A program made the translations under genes and the position numbers. DNA of 64,000 bases. It comes from Apostichopus japonicus (lineage: Eukaryota > Echinodermata > Holothuroidea > Aspidochirotida > Stichopodidae). This document shows positions 50,296-61,968 of the stretch, piece after piece. The stretch covers positions 21,090,826 through 21,154,825 of the forward strand of contig NC_092561.1 in NCBI RefSeq assembly GCF_037975245.1, in the 5' to 3' direction. Numbering within the stretch: position 1 is the first letter of the stretch; each line of letters begins with the position of its first letter. A model generated the notes under the pieces. It did no database searches. It was not told the origin of the DNA and saw only the letters and a list, made by a program, of their open reading frames with translations.

Positions 50296-50478
50296 TTAGC
50301 CCCTATTTTGTATATAGGCTTCAGTCATGCTACACAAACAAGGTAAAGTTGTATGTACGCTTGATTTAACACATAAAGTGGAGCAAACCTTGGACATCTC
50401 TCTCTCTCTCTTGCAATGACTGCATTTTAGACCTAATTTATTTACAGCAGAACAGTAAGTACATATCCACGTTTTCAT
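50296..50478 (-). CDS. Small ORF with a RanBP2-type zinc-finger-like motif
   Basis: A 60-residue minus-strand frame from ATG 50478, immediately preceded by an in-frame TAA. Residues 4-22 read W-I-C-T-Y-C, then S-A-V-N, then C-S-H-C. This matches the RanBP2/NZF signature W-x-C-x2-C-x3-N-x6-C-x2-C except that the N-to-Cys gap is five rather than six. Such fingers bind ubiquitin or RNA in the proteins that carry them. A KRERE stretch encoded by a (GA)n microsatellite follows, then a Cys-rich tail without known pattern. It could be a first exon (a weak donor, AAG followed by GTTTGC, lies after codon 30), a stand-alone small protein or chance. The ATG has a weak context. Confidence 0.3.
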   Translation of the reverse strand: MKTWICTYCSAVNKLGLKCSHCKREREMSKVCSTLCVKSSVHTTLPCLCSMTEAYIQNRG

Positions 50479-51579
50479 TTAACCTACTTTTGCGATATTT
50501 TCGTCTCTTCAATACGATAAAAGCTAGCTTCTTCCGCCATCGTCTTATCAACCTGTACGTTGTACATAACGTCACATGGTAATTGTCCTACTTTAAGACG
50601 TAATAAAAACAATGTTAGAAATAACAGACTCTTCAAATAAATGCTGCTCGGTTTTATTAACTACCAAAAATCTCTATCCGGTAAGTTTTGGTCTTGTATG
50701 CATCTGTGAATAAATGTCCATGTAATAATAGGTAACTTAAATATACATTGTTGTTTTCTGTTAAAAGCCAAACCGAGCACAAAATGGTAATTCTATACGG
50801 CATGGCATCTTAAAGAAACAAATCTTGTTTACATGCCTATCTCATATTCAACTCAAATATACTGATTCCCACTTTTTCGAGTTACAAGTTCAGAAAGAAA
50901 TGCGATATTGTCTTGAAAAGTTAAAAAAATCTGATTGAACTGTGCGTTATTGCATAAAACGCTTGTCGTAAGAAACGCTATATTCGTCCAAGGAACCGAA
51001 AGATATTGATCCACGCAAACGACATTAGCAAGTCTAATTTCCAGCAAAATCTAAATATAGCATGCCTAAATGTAAGCAATGTTGAATTATGTCTGATTTA
51101 CATGGTGATAGCAAGTTCCTATCGTAGGTTTTCTCCTTCTCCATTTTTATCTACGTTTTGAAATTAAATCATCGATTGGACCTTGACAGTTTACAGATTT
51201 CAAGTTAGATATTTCATTATCCAGCCAAAGTAAGAAAATAACCTAAGGTGAAATCTTAAGTCCAATTAAAGTAGTGTTATTCGAAACTACATAATCCTAG
51301 CAAGAAATGAAGTTTAGAATAAGAGATTTATCGCTGAAATATTTATGTAAAACGATAAGATGATATGAAGTATTGAATTAAAGGCATCGTCGTGTTTTGC
51401 AAAGATCTTTGTATGCAGGTCACCTTATGCCAGTGTTAACTTACTAAGTTGTGAAGTTTTTTAATTAAAGTTACTAGCAAAATTCAATAATTTCCCACTC
51501 GATTGCGTTTGCCACCTTAACTTTATGGTACTGAACTATTTTATATTTTATAAGGACAAAACAAGGAACATCATAGTTA
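50479..51579. other. No gene recognised
   Basis: AT-rich spacer. A 64-codon minus frame at 50853-51047 has no motif. Confidence 0.5.
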
Positions 51580-52544
51580 CATACATACAAAGGTCTGCAA
51601 GGACCGTTAGTTTAATTTACATTGAGGATTTGATATATTATTGGACAAAGTACCAGTTTATTAGCAGCACACATGAAAAGGAAAGAAAAGAAAGTAATAT
51701 TTAAGATGATAGAAAATCGTCAGAGACTCTGAAGAGTCCGTGGGCGCTGTCTCAAAGCGATGCGAGATGACCAGCGAAGTGGAGCTGGTTGGTGACCACG
51801 TATCCGCAGATGAGTCCGGGAAAGAGCCTGCTGTTTTGCTTCCCCCATGGTGAGACCGGTTGAGGCTCTGATGTTATCATACCAGGTCATCCGAGTCCGC
51901 CCACGACTACTCATTGTGCCTAGAACGGCACCTGACAAGAGGTCCCACTAGAGACCCTGTTGACGGGCGATGTGGCTGAACCAGTCCATTTTTCTCTGCA
52001 CAATAATGTCATAGGTGAAAAGCCATCTACCGTCTATCATTCGCATAAGTGACTCGTTGGTAACGTGGTCGCTCCAATTGACACCTAGCAACCATCTCCA
52101 GACGGTACGACCAAAAGCATCCAGTTTGGCTGCATCCGAATTCTTAATCGACCATGCAGTAGAGCCATAGGTCAACCTAGACATTACTAGGGCTCTGATG
52201 ACCAGAAGCTTAGTCGCAACGGAGAGGTGTGGGCTTCGGAGGTACTTGCACTCGCGGAGTGTAGTCTTGGCTATGCCGATCCACTTGCTGATTTCTGGAG
52301 TGTCATCAGTGTTGAGGGTGATGGTGGAGCCGAGGTAGATGAATGAGTTAACGTTGGGGATAATGGAGGTCCCCAGGTGGATGGTATCGGTAGAGTTCGG
52401 GTCCGTCTTGATGACAAGGTGAGCCGTTTTTCCCGGGTGTATCACAAGCTGATAGGGCTTGGAAACGTCCGCTAAGATCTTGAGAGCCGTTTCTGCTTCC
52501 GCAGCGGATAGCGCAAACAGGACAAGATCATCGGCGTATCTCAG
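51580..52544 (-). mobile_element. 5'-truncated non-LTR retrotransposon (LINE)
   Basis: The element lies on the minus strand. Its coding homology starts abruptly at 52544, just before the YADD catalytic box of reverse transcriptase, and runs to the end of the ORF at 51720. A 3'UTR of about 140 bases ends near a (TATG)n-like tract at 51580-51592. Abrupt 5' truncation with an intact 3' end is the usual outcome of target-primed insertion. Its GC content is visibly higher than the flanks, suggesting a fairly recent insertion. Target duplications were not identified. Confidence 0.85.
51720..52544 (-). pseudogene. Reverse transcriptase C-terminal fragment, dead copy
   Basis: Translating from 52544 gives LRYADDLVLFALSAAEAET and onward. 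YADD (52538-52527) is the catalytic aspartate motif of reverse transcriptase. Further on come HPGKTAHLV and FIYLGSTIT (thumb-proximal motifs of APE-type LINEs), then LVMSRLTYGSTAWS and LLGVNWSDHVTNE, which are typical of the region after the RT domain in CR1/L2/RTE-like elements. The frame continues to 51720 in one phase except for a single in-frame TAG at 51948-51950. The fingers and palm N-terminal to YADD and the endonuclease domain are missing, so the copy cannot encode active enzyme. The clade was not fixed by eye. Confidence 0.88.
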
Positions 52545-52771
52545 TTAGATGGTGAAGGTGTATTAGAAAATTGTTTGGGAATGAACATTTGAGCAAGCTA
52601 ATTCAACCATTAAAACCACAAGCACTAATTGAACTAATTAAAACATCAATAGCTGTTATAAAATTTCATTTGCATGTAAGCCCCTTTTTTCGTTACTGAC
52701 ATGTAACGGAACCACCACCGCTTAATATATATTGTAGATATGATCGGTTTAAAGATGTCAGGATCTTTCGT

Positions 52772-52951
<180 letters not shown>

Positions 52952-54602
52952 GAGAGAACCAGAGAAACAAGATATGGCTCATAATTGACAAATAAGGAGT
53001 AAGTTTAAGAAAATATATTGGAATTTTCGTCAGCAATACTTGGCAGTCGAATGAAAAGTACAGAATGTAAATGGAATAATCATATTTATACCTTCGTATC
53101 AGTGAAGTTTACGTTAAACGTGTTTTAAGCAAACTTAATTAAGGTACCTCAAGATAAAGTTCAGTATTTTCTTGAACAAAAATTTCGTTTGCATGATTTG
53201 AAGAAACGTTTGGAAAATTAGATTAAAAATACGGGTTGCCTTTTTTCCACTTTTCGTTTACTTAATGCTCATAGATTTGTTGAAGCGATCTCGTTTGTAA
53301 TGCCCCAATAACCTGTAAATCTCAACTCGATTACGTGACTAGAGTTCCGTTTCATACACATGTCGAACTCATCACATAATCTGGTGAATCCAGGGATATT
53401 TAAAGCCTTCTCCATAGACCAAAATTTATTTTGAACGACACAATTTCAATTAGTTTGATTTAAAAGTTGAAGATGGTAGACTAATATTTCCTGACACTTC
53501 AAGCGTTTATTTAACCTAATCGTGAGAAGTGCTGGCAATAATATTAAAGCTTATGGAATGAATATTAAAACAAACTGAGTCCAAACAGATAATGTAGGCT
53601 TCATTTAAAAAAAAAAAATTGACCGGCAGGTATTTTTCGACTGTAGGTTTCAATTCTTGTGAAGATAGAGGTCTTATTTTACCTGCTTCATAGAAGATGG
53701 ATTTTAATAAATGAAATACTTCACATGACCCAACGCTTGTCAGGAAATGTATTAATAGATCCATGCGTGTTATAGTAGTGAGACTTGTCATGTACAGATT
53801 TAAATTAAAAAAAAAATGAAAGAAAGGTGACGCTTGCGGAGTTCGGCAAGTTTATAGGTAGTACTTGGGGATAAAAACACTCGGTGACGTTCGATATTAT
53901 TTAGGTTTATATGGTAAGAATGACGTCACGAGCATAAGTAATTAATCAATATCAAGATTAATTTCATTGCTTGAAATAACTTTCAAAATGTTAAATGAAA
54001 ACATGACATGCGTTAATGGATGCATGTAATTCAAAGCTTCGTTCTCACTTATATCTCAAATACGATTCTTAATGGCAAAAAACAAACAATGAAACTCTCT
54101 GGTTAACTACTAGGAAGCAAAGCATTAGCACAATAATTGTCACAAAGCTTTGTCCTTCATGTTTAATATGCTATGGGATTTTGTTATACAATAATACAGA
54201 CATTTTATGAAGTTTTTACTCACGTACAGTGGAAAGAAATCACATGGAAATCACATTATCTTTTACACTACTATGTAAAAGATAAAACGTGACATACGCG
54301 CGTAGAAATGGGGTCGTCTGTCAACGGTTTTTAATATGTTAGACATGTGTTATTACCCAAAGACGTTTAATCAATTCATAAAACTGATGTGTTTCTTGAA
54401 CAAAACTGTCGTCACGATTAGACATATACCAAGTAATCTTGCTCTAGCCGAAATGGAAAAAAAACGACAACAAGAACATAATATCGAACCTGAAAGGTAT
54501 AGTTGTGTTATAAGGCTAATTAAGCAGCAATAATGTGAGGGAAGGAAAATTTCAGATGGGATAGAAGCAGATTTATCCCGAATGACAACCCAACTCTACT
54601 TT

Positions 54603-54678
54603 AGCCGGTCAGGCTTCGTACCCATGCACGACCTCTCCAGATGCTAGGTTTCATAGCCTTTATCGATTAGACCATAGC
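54603..54678 (-). repeat. tRNA-like segment, probable SINE head
   Basis: Read on the minus strand this 76-base piece has tRNA-like order: GGTCTAATCGATAAAGGC resembles the A-box/D-arm of an Arg-type tRNA, and GGGTACGAAGCC resembles a B-box (GGTTCGAATCC) with mismatches. The acceptor stem does not pair, so it is not a functional tRNA. The SINE body was not delimited. Confidence 0.38.
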
Positions 54679-55030
54679 ACTGATTCCCGAATATTGCATT
54701 TCTTTATTATTATTTTTTCAGTTCATATTTTTGATACTCGAAACTCTTCAAACAAAGTCAGCATTATCTCGTAACGTACACCAAAAATGACTTCCAACAG
54801 CTAATTAAAACGGGATCAAATTAGTAACGTATTTTCCCCGAGCGCGTTTTTATAACACAGTTATGACTTGCTCCCGTATGGATCGTTGGTGAGAAGAGAT
54901 TGAGACGACATCAATCTTCAAATGTCCAAATTAGGGACACTAGATAATAAAAAAATATATATATAACAAACTAGAAAAGTGCATAAACACGGTAAATATT
55001 GTTGTCATTGACAACCGAAACGTCTCCGTT

Positions 55031-55092
55031 CCCTTTAATTGGAGCAGGCATTTTATTACACTCCCTTTATTTGGAGCAGGCATTTTATTACA
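55031..55092. repeat. Two-copy 32-bp tandem duplication
   Basis: CCCTTTAATTGGAGCAGGCA and the following ten bases repeat after 32 bp with a single change. Confidence 0.9.
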
Positions 55093-55916
55093 TATATAAA
55101 CAATGTACAGCTAGTCAGGATAATTAGGAAGTCACAGTAATGTAAAAAATGAACAGAGTACTAGGGCATTGACAGCCTTTAAAACAGCTCCTAATATTTA
55201 CAGCTTACTGCACCAATGAATGGGAAAGGATTGATCACTTTTTGTTTCATATCATACAAGTTGCTTAAAATATGAAAGAAGTATCTTCGTCTTAATGAAT
55301 AAAAGTAGTCTTAACCATGACCTATACAGCTTACCTATACATTCTTGCATATTTTGCTTATAGAAACTGGGCCTCACACCGTCATTATCATCATTGTGGA
55401 AATGGAACAAAAAAATCATGCTGGCAGATATATCATTGCTGGAGTATAGGCTATGCTCGAATATGCATTTAACCACTTTAATGTCAATTCCTTATCTGCA
55501 TGTTCTGCATCCACTGAATGCTTCTATAAAGCGGTATAATGTACATCTTCTTACAAAATACTTCGTTAACGAATAACAAATATCTAGTTGGTTTTAATAG
55601 TTTACTAACATTTATGTAAAATTCAATAAGTCAGGTGTCTATAGTTATTGCACACGCAACTTTAAATTGTTGTTAGTTTCAAGTGCATCAATATTTTCAT
55701 TCCTCAATACTAGTTTGTTTTAGCATTTTTGTATCCGTGATCGTTTTATGTTTTGGATGAGTGATCAGTCGTCTGATGTATGCTGTTTACTAATTCAGTA
55801 TAAGTTACTTCAGCAGTCTTTAACTAATTAGCCTAATGGATGAAAGCCTCATTTGTCTTAGCTCCATTTCCGCTAGCGTGCCAACAGTCGCACGAATGGA
55901 AAGTTTCTTTTGGCTG

Positions 55917-55931
55917 TATATAAATATATAT

Positions 55932-56015
<84 letters not shown>
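55917..56015. repeat. (AT)n microsatellite, about 100 bp
   Basis: Nearly continuous TA dinucleotides with AAAT interruptions. Confidence 0.97.
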
Positions 56016-56017
<2 letters not shown>

Positions 56018-57471
56018 CCATATATATAGTTCAGCTATAGTCCATGAAGATCAAATGTAAGACCTTTATTGTTGCAGAACCTTCGCAGTAAAGCTCTACT
56101 CCATTCTGTCTTCATGAGTACAACAAGCTCAGCCATCTCTCTGCGATAGCTGTCAAGTTAGCAGTGACGGTTAGGAGCAATATGTAATAAGATATTGATA
56201 CAATGATAGCGGTACTTCAACCCTTTCGATTTATTTTAATATTTTATTTACTCAAACATACACAAAAGTTAGTACAGGTCTTTGTTGACAACACTGCAGT
56301 AAGTGCGCATGTTGGAAACTAGAAAAAAAAAATGTTGTTTATCTAGCTAGTGAAAACGAGAAAAGCACATCCAAACTACAAAAGGTGAAAATTGATGACG
56401 AATACAAATAGAAGGAACAAATTAAATGATAGTGCATGATAAAGCCCTAAGCATGACTATTTAGGGTTCAGTACATATTCCTTATTTGTTTATTATCTCA
56501 GCAGCTGTAGAATTTGTTTAATGCTTTCTTTATACTAGAAATAGATAAGGGCGAGCAGAATAACTATTGAGCTTTTATTACTGTTATTTTGATGATTAAA
56601 ACAATGCATTTAGCCTATATCGAATATTCAACATTTCATAATTTTTGGGAATTAACAAAAAACAACTCTCATTTTGTGACGACCAAACATTTTTCATCAC
56701 GTATTTTGCATATAAGTTGATTTTCTGTGCCAGTCTCGCTGCCTTCAGTTATCACAAATCCCTTTAAATAATTATAAACCAATATTACTGTACAGTATTT
56801 TGATACTGTTAGTAAAACAACGGTATTCTGTTAGCTATAATATTGTGGCTGGAATAACCATATACTTTTTTATTTACCGACTGCTGTCTTTGATTTCAGC
56901 AGTCTCACCTAATAATATCTGTATGCTGTTTGAAGTAAACAATTGAGTTTCTGAACTTTTCCAAATTGAATTTAGCTCTTTCATGTTTTTTTATAGTTTG
57001 GATTTTTTAAAAAGTGTATAGGCTACGATTTCTTTTCCCGAACCGGCCCATATCTATGGAAGCAACAGAAGATCGTTAAATTGTTCTTATTGTACAGGCC
57101 AAGTTGCAGTATATAGACAGGATATCACGCGGAATGCCACCGGTAGCTGGCTTCTCGTTAATAATATCTCTCCTATTGTATTGACTTTTCAAATGTCATA
57201 TTCTAAGTCTATTTATTTTCAGTCCTCGTAAACCTTCTTATTGCACGCATTCCCGTAGGCTTGATGACATTTTCTACTTGGTTTCAATAAAGCAAGCTTT
57301 CTATTTATGTCTTGCTATGGGAAGTTTTTCGGCATATATATTTTTTATATAAAATTGGGAGCTGTGTCCATCATCCAAATGGTCAAGTTTTCTCTTGATA
57401 TTAGATTTGCCTCTCAGACTCTCCGTAGGCTATGAAAAGTCTCCTTCATCTTCAAACTTGCCGGTCGCATT
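56016..57471. other. No secure gene
   Basis: A good acceptor at 56076-56077 precedes a 23-codon open frame ending at 56149, too short to annotate. TTTATT at 57212-57217 would be the minus-strand AATAAA for the candidate exon at 57472-57695. Confidence 0.4.
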
Positions 57472-57695
57472 TCATTTCAAATTCACAGTATAGGGTTTCC
57501 TGTCTGCGGGATTTTTAAACTTCCCTTTATTTATTGCAATAGGGCATTCCTCAATATCGAGGTTACAATCAGTGATAACTCTAGTCGTTCCATTATTTCC
57601 TTCGCCTTCTTCTTCTTTTGAAGATAAATCACCGGGAGAAATCAAGAGGTGATTTTGTCTCCTCAGCAAGGACACACTGCCGATAGTTTGAAAGC
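57472..57695 (-). CDS. Candidate terminal exon, unknown protein
   Basis: On the minus strand an acceptor (GTAATCTTACAG) ends at 57696. The exon opens with two bases completing a codon, then 72 residues to a stop at 57474-57472. The peptide begins FQTIGSVSLLRRQNHLLISP, continues with an acidic KEEEGEG stretch and ends NPADRKPYTVNLK. This is an ordinary hydrophilic C-terminal tail, unlike AT-driven chance frames. A minus-strand AATAAA lies about 255 bases downstream (57217-57212). Upstream exons must lie at higher coordinates and were not found. The family is not recognised. It could be the cytoplasmic tail of a membrane protein, but nothing shows this. Confidence 0.4.
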
Positions 57696-59040
57696 CTGTA
57701 AGATTACACTCCTTTGTTTATAAATACAAATGTAATAGACTCCAGGCGCTGGCAGAAAATAAAGTAGCGTAAGCACGAACTAATATTTGTCATCAAAATT
57801 ATGCTAGCAATTAAATCAAGTTTGACTTGAAACTCTTAACAGTAAAATATAAACAACGGCAGTAGGAAAGGTCGTTGATAAGTTCACAATTCTGTTGTTA
57901 AATTCGTAATTATAATTATGCACACCAGTCACGAAGATGAATAAATGTGAAAAAGTGATTGATGAGATGTGAAAAAAATATATATATTAATAACAAGAAT
58001 AATATTATAACAAATCGTTGATTTGATCTAAATTGCAAATTTATGAGCTGGTATTAAAGTTGTGACTAACTGAAAGAAGATAAATAACGCCAAGCAATGA
58101 TTATTATCCGTACTTTGGCAAATTCGTGGCAAACTTATATCCGTTGTCTTTGCGAGTAATGTGGAGGATAGAAAAGCGACGTAAAGTTTCTTATGTTTCA
58201 ACTTTCAGCAATTAAGCTATATAAGATTTGGCGCCCATACATTTGAGTTATTCTTATATAGAATGAAACTATTTCAACACTATTTCACGGTACCATATAA
58301 ACTGCGTTCTTCTAAACTAAGGCTTCACCCTATGTGTTCCTAATTACATGTACTAACATTTTCTCATTTTGCAAGGAATTCATTTGAAATGATCAACGGA
58401 GAAGAACCGAGAAATCAATACTTTTAGCCCTTTGAACAAATCCATTCCTCCTGCGGTTGCAACTACAACTTTAAAGGACAATTTCTTTTAATGTCACGCC
58501 ACAGAACAAGGTGAAATGTGATGGCCCTCTCTGCATTTTAACTTAATAACAAAGCAGTCAAAGGCTGTCAAAGATATCTCCCCATTAATGGTTTTGACGC
58601 TGTCAGATTCTCTAAGAGGCTCTTTTAAATCGAATTGTAGAAATTCATTAAGTTATTTTCCAAGGCACGCATAGATCAGGGAGATCATGGTTCCTAGAGA
58701 TTTTGGTCATCTAATTATTTTGGTCATAAATGTTAATAACAAGCTAAAATCAAACGTCGCGCATATAACGGGACAACATCCTCTGATATTGCTTGTCTGC
58801 AAAGCGTCCATATACGTTTATGCATACATGATCCTTATGAGCCAATTAATCTTCCCATATTAATGCACAACATGAATTAATTCTTTCTATAAGAGTCCTT
58901 AGACACTTCATGTGTCATATCCATATTAGGGGTAAAAAATTTGCTCATCCGTAATCTAAATTTGAACCCAGATTGATAGATAAGTATATAAAAGTATTTA
59001 AATGGTTGTAACCACACTAGTTATAAATAGTCGGATCGTA
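57696..59040. other. No gene recognised
   Basis: If the terminal exon at 57472-57695 is real, this is part of its last intron. No other feature was seen. Confidence 0.45.
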
Positions 59041-59337
59041 TGGCAAGCCGTTAAGTGGAGATATCCAGCAAATCATTTTTGATATTACCAAATTGTTCAT
59101 GATATTACGGATTGATTTGACAATATCGACAATTATTGCTGATATCAGCAAATATGTGCTGATATCTGAAATTAATTAAAAAATGTAATTAAAAAATTAC
59201 ACCAATTCATTGCACATATGAGCAAATAATTGTTCATATCATCAAACTATTGATGACATCAGCAAATAGTTGCTGACATCAACAATTATTAATTGCTGGT
59301 GTAACCAATTCACCAATAACAAGGAACTGGTTTGCCA
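59041..59337. mobile_element. 297-bp MITE with TA flanks and internal repeats
   Basis: The left end is TGGCAAGCCGTT after TA (59039-59040). The right end is AACTGGTTTGCCA before TA (59338-59339). The reverse complement of the right end (TGGCAAACCAGTT) matches the left with two mismatches in twelve bases. A TA target duplication suggests a Tc1/mariner-type or other TA-specific transposase supplied elsewhere. The interior is about ten degenerate units around GATATCAGCAAAT, some arranged as head-to-head palindromes (ATTGCTGATATCAGCAAAT), so the element carries its own satellite-like array. No coding capacity. Confidence 0.65.
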
Positions 59338-60263
59338 TAAAGTCGAGGGCAGTGGATGAGAATGATCCAAACTTACAGCGCAAACCAACGTATAAGTGAT
59401 ACATGCAAGTATCGAATACTATGCAGTTAACATCTGACCACGGAGTGGTTCATTTTATCCAGTAGATTCACAGTTGGTGGTATTGATAAAATTAATTTGC
59501 AATTAACATCCATGAAATCTGCATTATCCGTCTCAGTTATGCGATCGGTACTGCCTGATTAATCAAAATATACGCTCTGTCCTTCAGTATTTAGAGACAG
59601 TCACAAGCAAACGTAGAATATCCAGTACTTATGATCGATTTTGTTATACAGTAATTTTGAGATTTAAATATGTTGTAATTGCATTTGTCTAGGTACCCGA
59701 TAAGTTCATTGGATTAGTAAATAAACTATAACCTTTACTTGTGGTTGAGTTATGCTCAGACGGAATAGCAATGGCACGAATAATGGGTCACTTGTCGACT
59801 GCTCGAGTTCCGACGAGCCAATAGTATTAAGTTATGAATTAGTATTAAGTTAAAATTTCATGATTGTGTTCTTTGAAAATGATCATACAACATGAAATAA
59901 CCATTTTAAAAACACAAAGTAGTTGCACGGATTCCATACAATGACAAAAAATCACTAGTGTCGAAAAAATTCTTCATGAAATACACACAAAAAATACCGT
60001 AACTGATTAGGTTTTGCATATTAGCTTTTAGACCTGCTTCTTTAATTAAATTTAGTTTCACAATACCGTTTCTACTTCTACATGTGATTGCAACTGCCAA
60101 AGCAAAATTACATTAATTATGAAATGTGCACGATTGTTCTTGTTAACACAACTTGTTGAGTAGGATATATGTTACATACTTTCTCCATCTATTTCCGGGA
60201 GGAGGGGTGGGGTGGGGATGGAACAATTTGAAGCGACAGGACTTCAGCCCTATCATATTGCCT

Positions 60264-60309
<46 letters not shown>

Positions 60310-61839
60310 TCACTTCAAATTCGTTTCTTCTTTTACTGGCTGTACTACATATCAAATGTTTATTATTTATGAAGAAAATTGTCGACCTGGCAACCGTATG
60401 CTTGTTTGTTTTGTAACTATGGAGTAGAATCATTCGATTATTTTCTTTCTACTTGTCCTGATATCTTGTTTAACGGATGTTTAGCAATATTGTTTGGGCT
60501 ACTGTTTCTTCCTGTTTGTTATTGCAAGACACTTTTTCATGTTTTGTTATTTTCAGCTTTTTATCATGTTGGAAATGATGCCGACGTTTGGAACGTCCTA
60601 CCTTTATCAAAATGCATTGAACTAATTAGCTAATGGTGTACATTGTATTTTATTGGAAAGATTATATAAAACGATAAATAAGAAAGGTTCATTCATTACA
60701 TGAAGTCACTTCATTAGTTTTCATTATTGGGTTTATTGCTTCCAATCACCACAGCGACCAAACAACAAATAATTCTACCACAGTTTATAAATAGTTCATA
60801 TATACTTTCATTGGTTTCTTTATATATCATTCCTTTGTATCATGTTGGAATGTTCAAGCGCTAACCCGTTTTCTTTTGAGGGTTATGTGGCATTCTGGAC
60901 CAGACTATTAAATATTTTTTATTTAAATCAATAATCTTGAGAGAACACATGATGAAGATAAAAATGGGTCGATATCCTTTAACTAAAAATTTACTCCTCG
61001 TGAAGTACGCCTGGTCTTCTTTTTAATATCACACTCTTTTGTTGAAATAATCAATCCTTTATCCTTAAATTGCGGTTATTTGGTAACTTTGATCACAGCT
61101 GAACTTTAAATATAGCTAACCATATATAAGGGAACCAGCTGAAAGTACAGAATTAGTCGATAAAGCTTGGCCGTATTGACTTGGATACGTCACGTATAAA
61201 GAACCTATTGTAAAAGATGATAATCGAAGTGGTTATTAATTAACGGTACTTAATAATGATAAACATATTGCTATCAATATATGCTATGTGCGTCATGATC
61301 AAAGAAACGCCTTGCCCGGATATTATATATAGACCCTTTTCAGTTGAATGACGAAAATTACGTCACAGGCTATTATACCACCTTTAGAGAATTTGTGTCA
61401 GTTAACGAACCCCTTGATCGACTTTTTCGTTTTGCTGGGCTTACTTTGCTCTCATTATACTTTGACATTTTGAACTTTACCTGTTTATTTTTAGGCTGAA
61501 ACATGTATGGCTAACCGCAACTGTCCATAGCAATTGGGCCAAATCTATTCCGAAAGTAAGATTAACATTGTCGAGCAAAATAAAACAAAAATAAACATAG
61601 AGATTTGTGCACAAAATGAACTTTAAAATGAACTTCATTTATTAGTAAGTTATCAAATACACCGTTTGCTTCTCTAAGCATTACTTGCCGTACACGTTAT
61701 AAGATGGTTCGACCACAGTTTCACTCCAAGTTTACTATGAACAGTGATCTGCTTATTATACGGTATCCAATTCTATCTGCGTCTTATAGATGCATGGTAT
61801 TATATGCTAGTTTTTGTTTATGCCATCCTAATTTTGCAG
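59338..61839. other. 2.5 kb without a recognised gene
   Basis: Holds the (AT)n tract at 60268-60305 and a GGGGTGGGGTGGGG-like purine patch near 60200. Other frames are unremarkable. Confidence 0.5.
60268..60305. repeat. (AT)n microsatellite
   Basis: About 19 TA units. Confidence 0.95.
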
Positions 61840-61968
61840 GCTCCAATCGATTCCACTCGGTCCATGTCCAAGAAATTACAGGTCCAATTTGTACTTAGCG
61901 AAATAACCAACTTCCAAATATACGTGACTTCTATCACAGTTTTACATAATGTCTTAAACAATAAATGA
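61840..61968 (+). CDS. Weak candidate terminal exon
   Basis: A strong acceptor (CTAATTTTGCAG) ends at 61839. The phase-0 frame gives 42 residues starting APIDSTRSMSKKLQVQF and ends at TGA 61966-61968. AATAAA overlaps the end of the frame (61961-61966). No domain and no upstream exon were recognised. Either a short terminal exon of an unknown gene or chance. Confidence 0.25.
   Translation, partial: APIDSTRSMSKKLQVQFVLSEITNFQIYVTSITVLHNVLNNK

Larger units (their letters stand above)
52952..55916. other. 3 kb without a recognised gene
   Basis: Contains the tRNA-like segment at 54603-54678 and a 32-bp tandem duplication at 55031-55092. Other frames carry no motif. Confidence 0.5.

Noticed and set aside
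54603-54678. Functional tRNA gene
   Set aside because: The acceptor stem does not pair and the B-box has mismatches. A SINE-head relic is more likely.
56078-56149. 23-codon frame after a good acceptor
   Set aside because: It is too short and has no partner exon or polyadenylation signal nearby.
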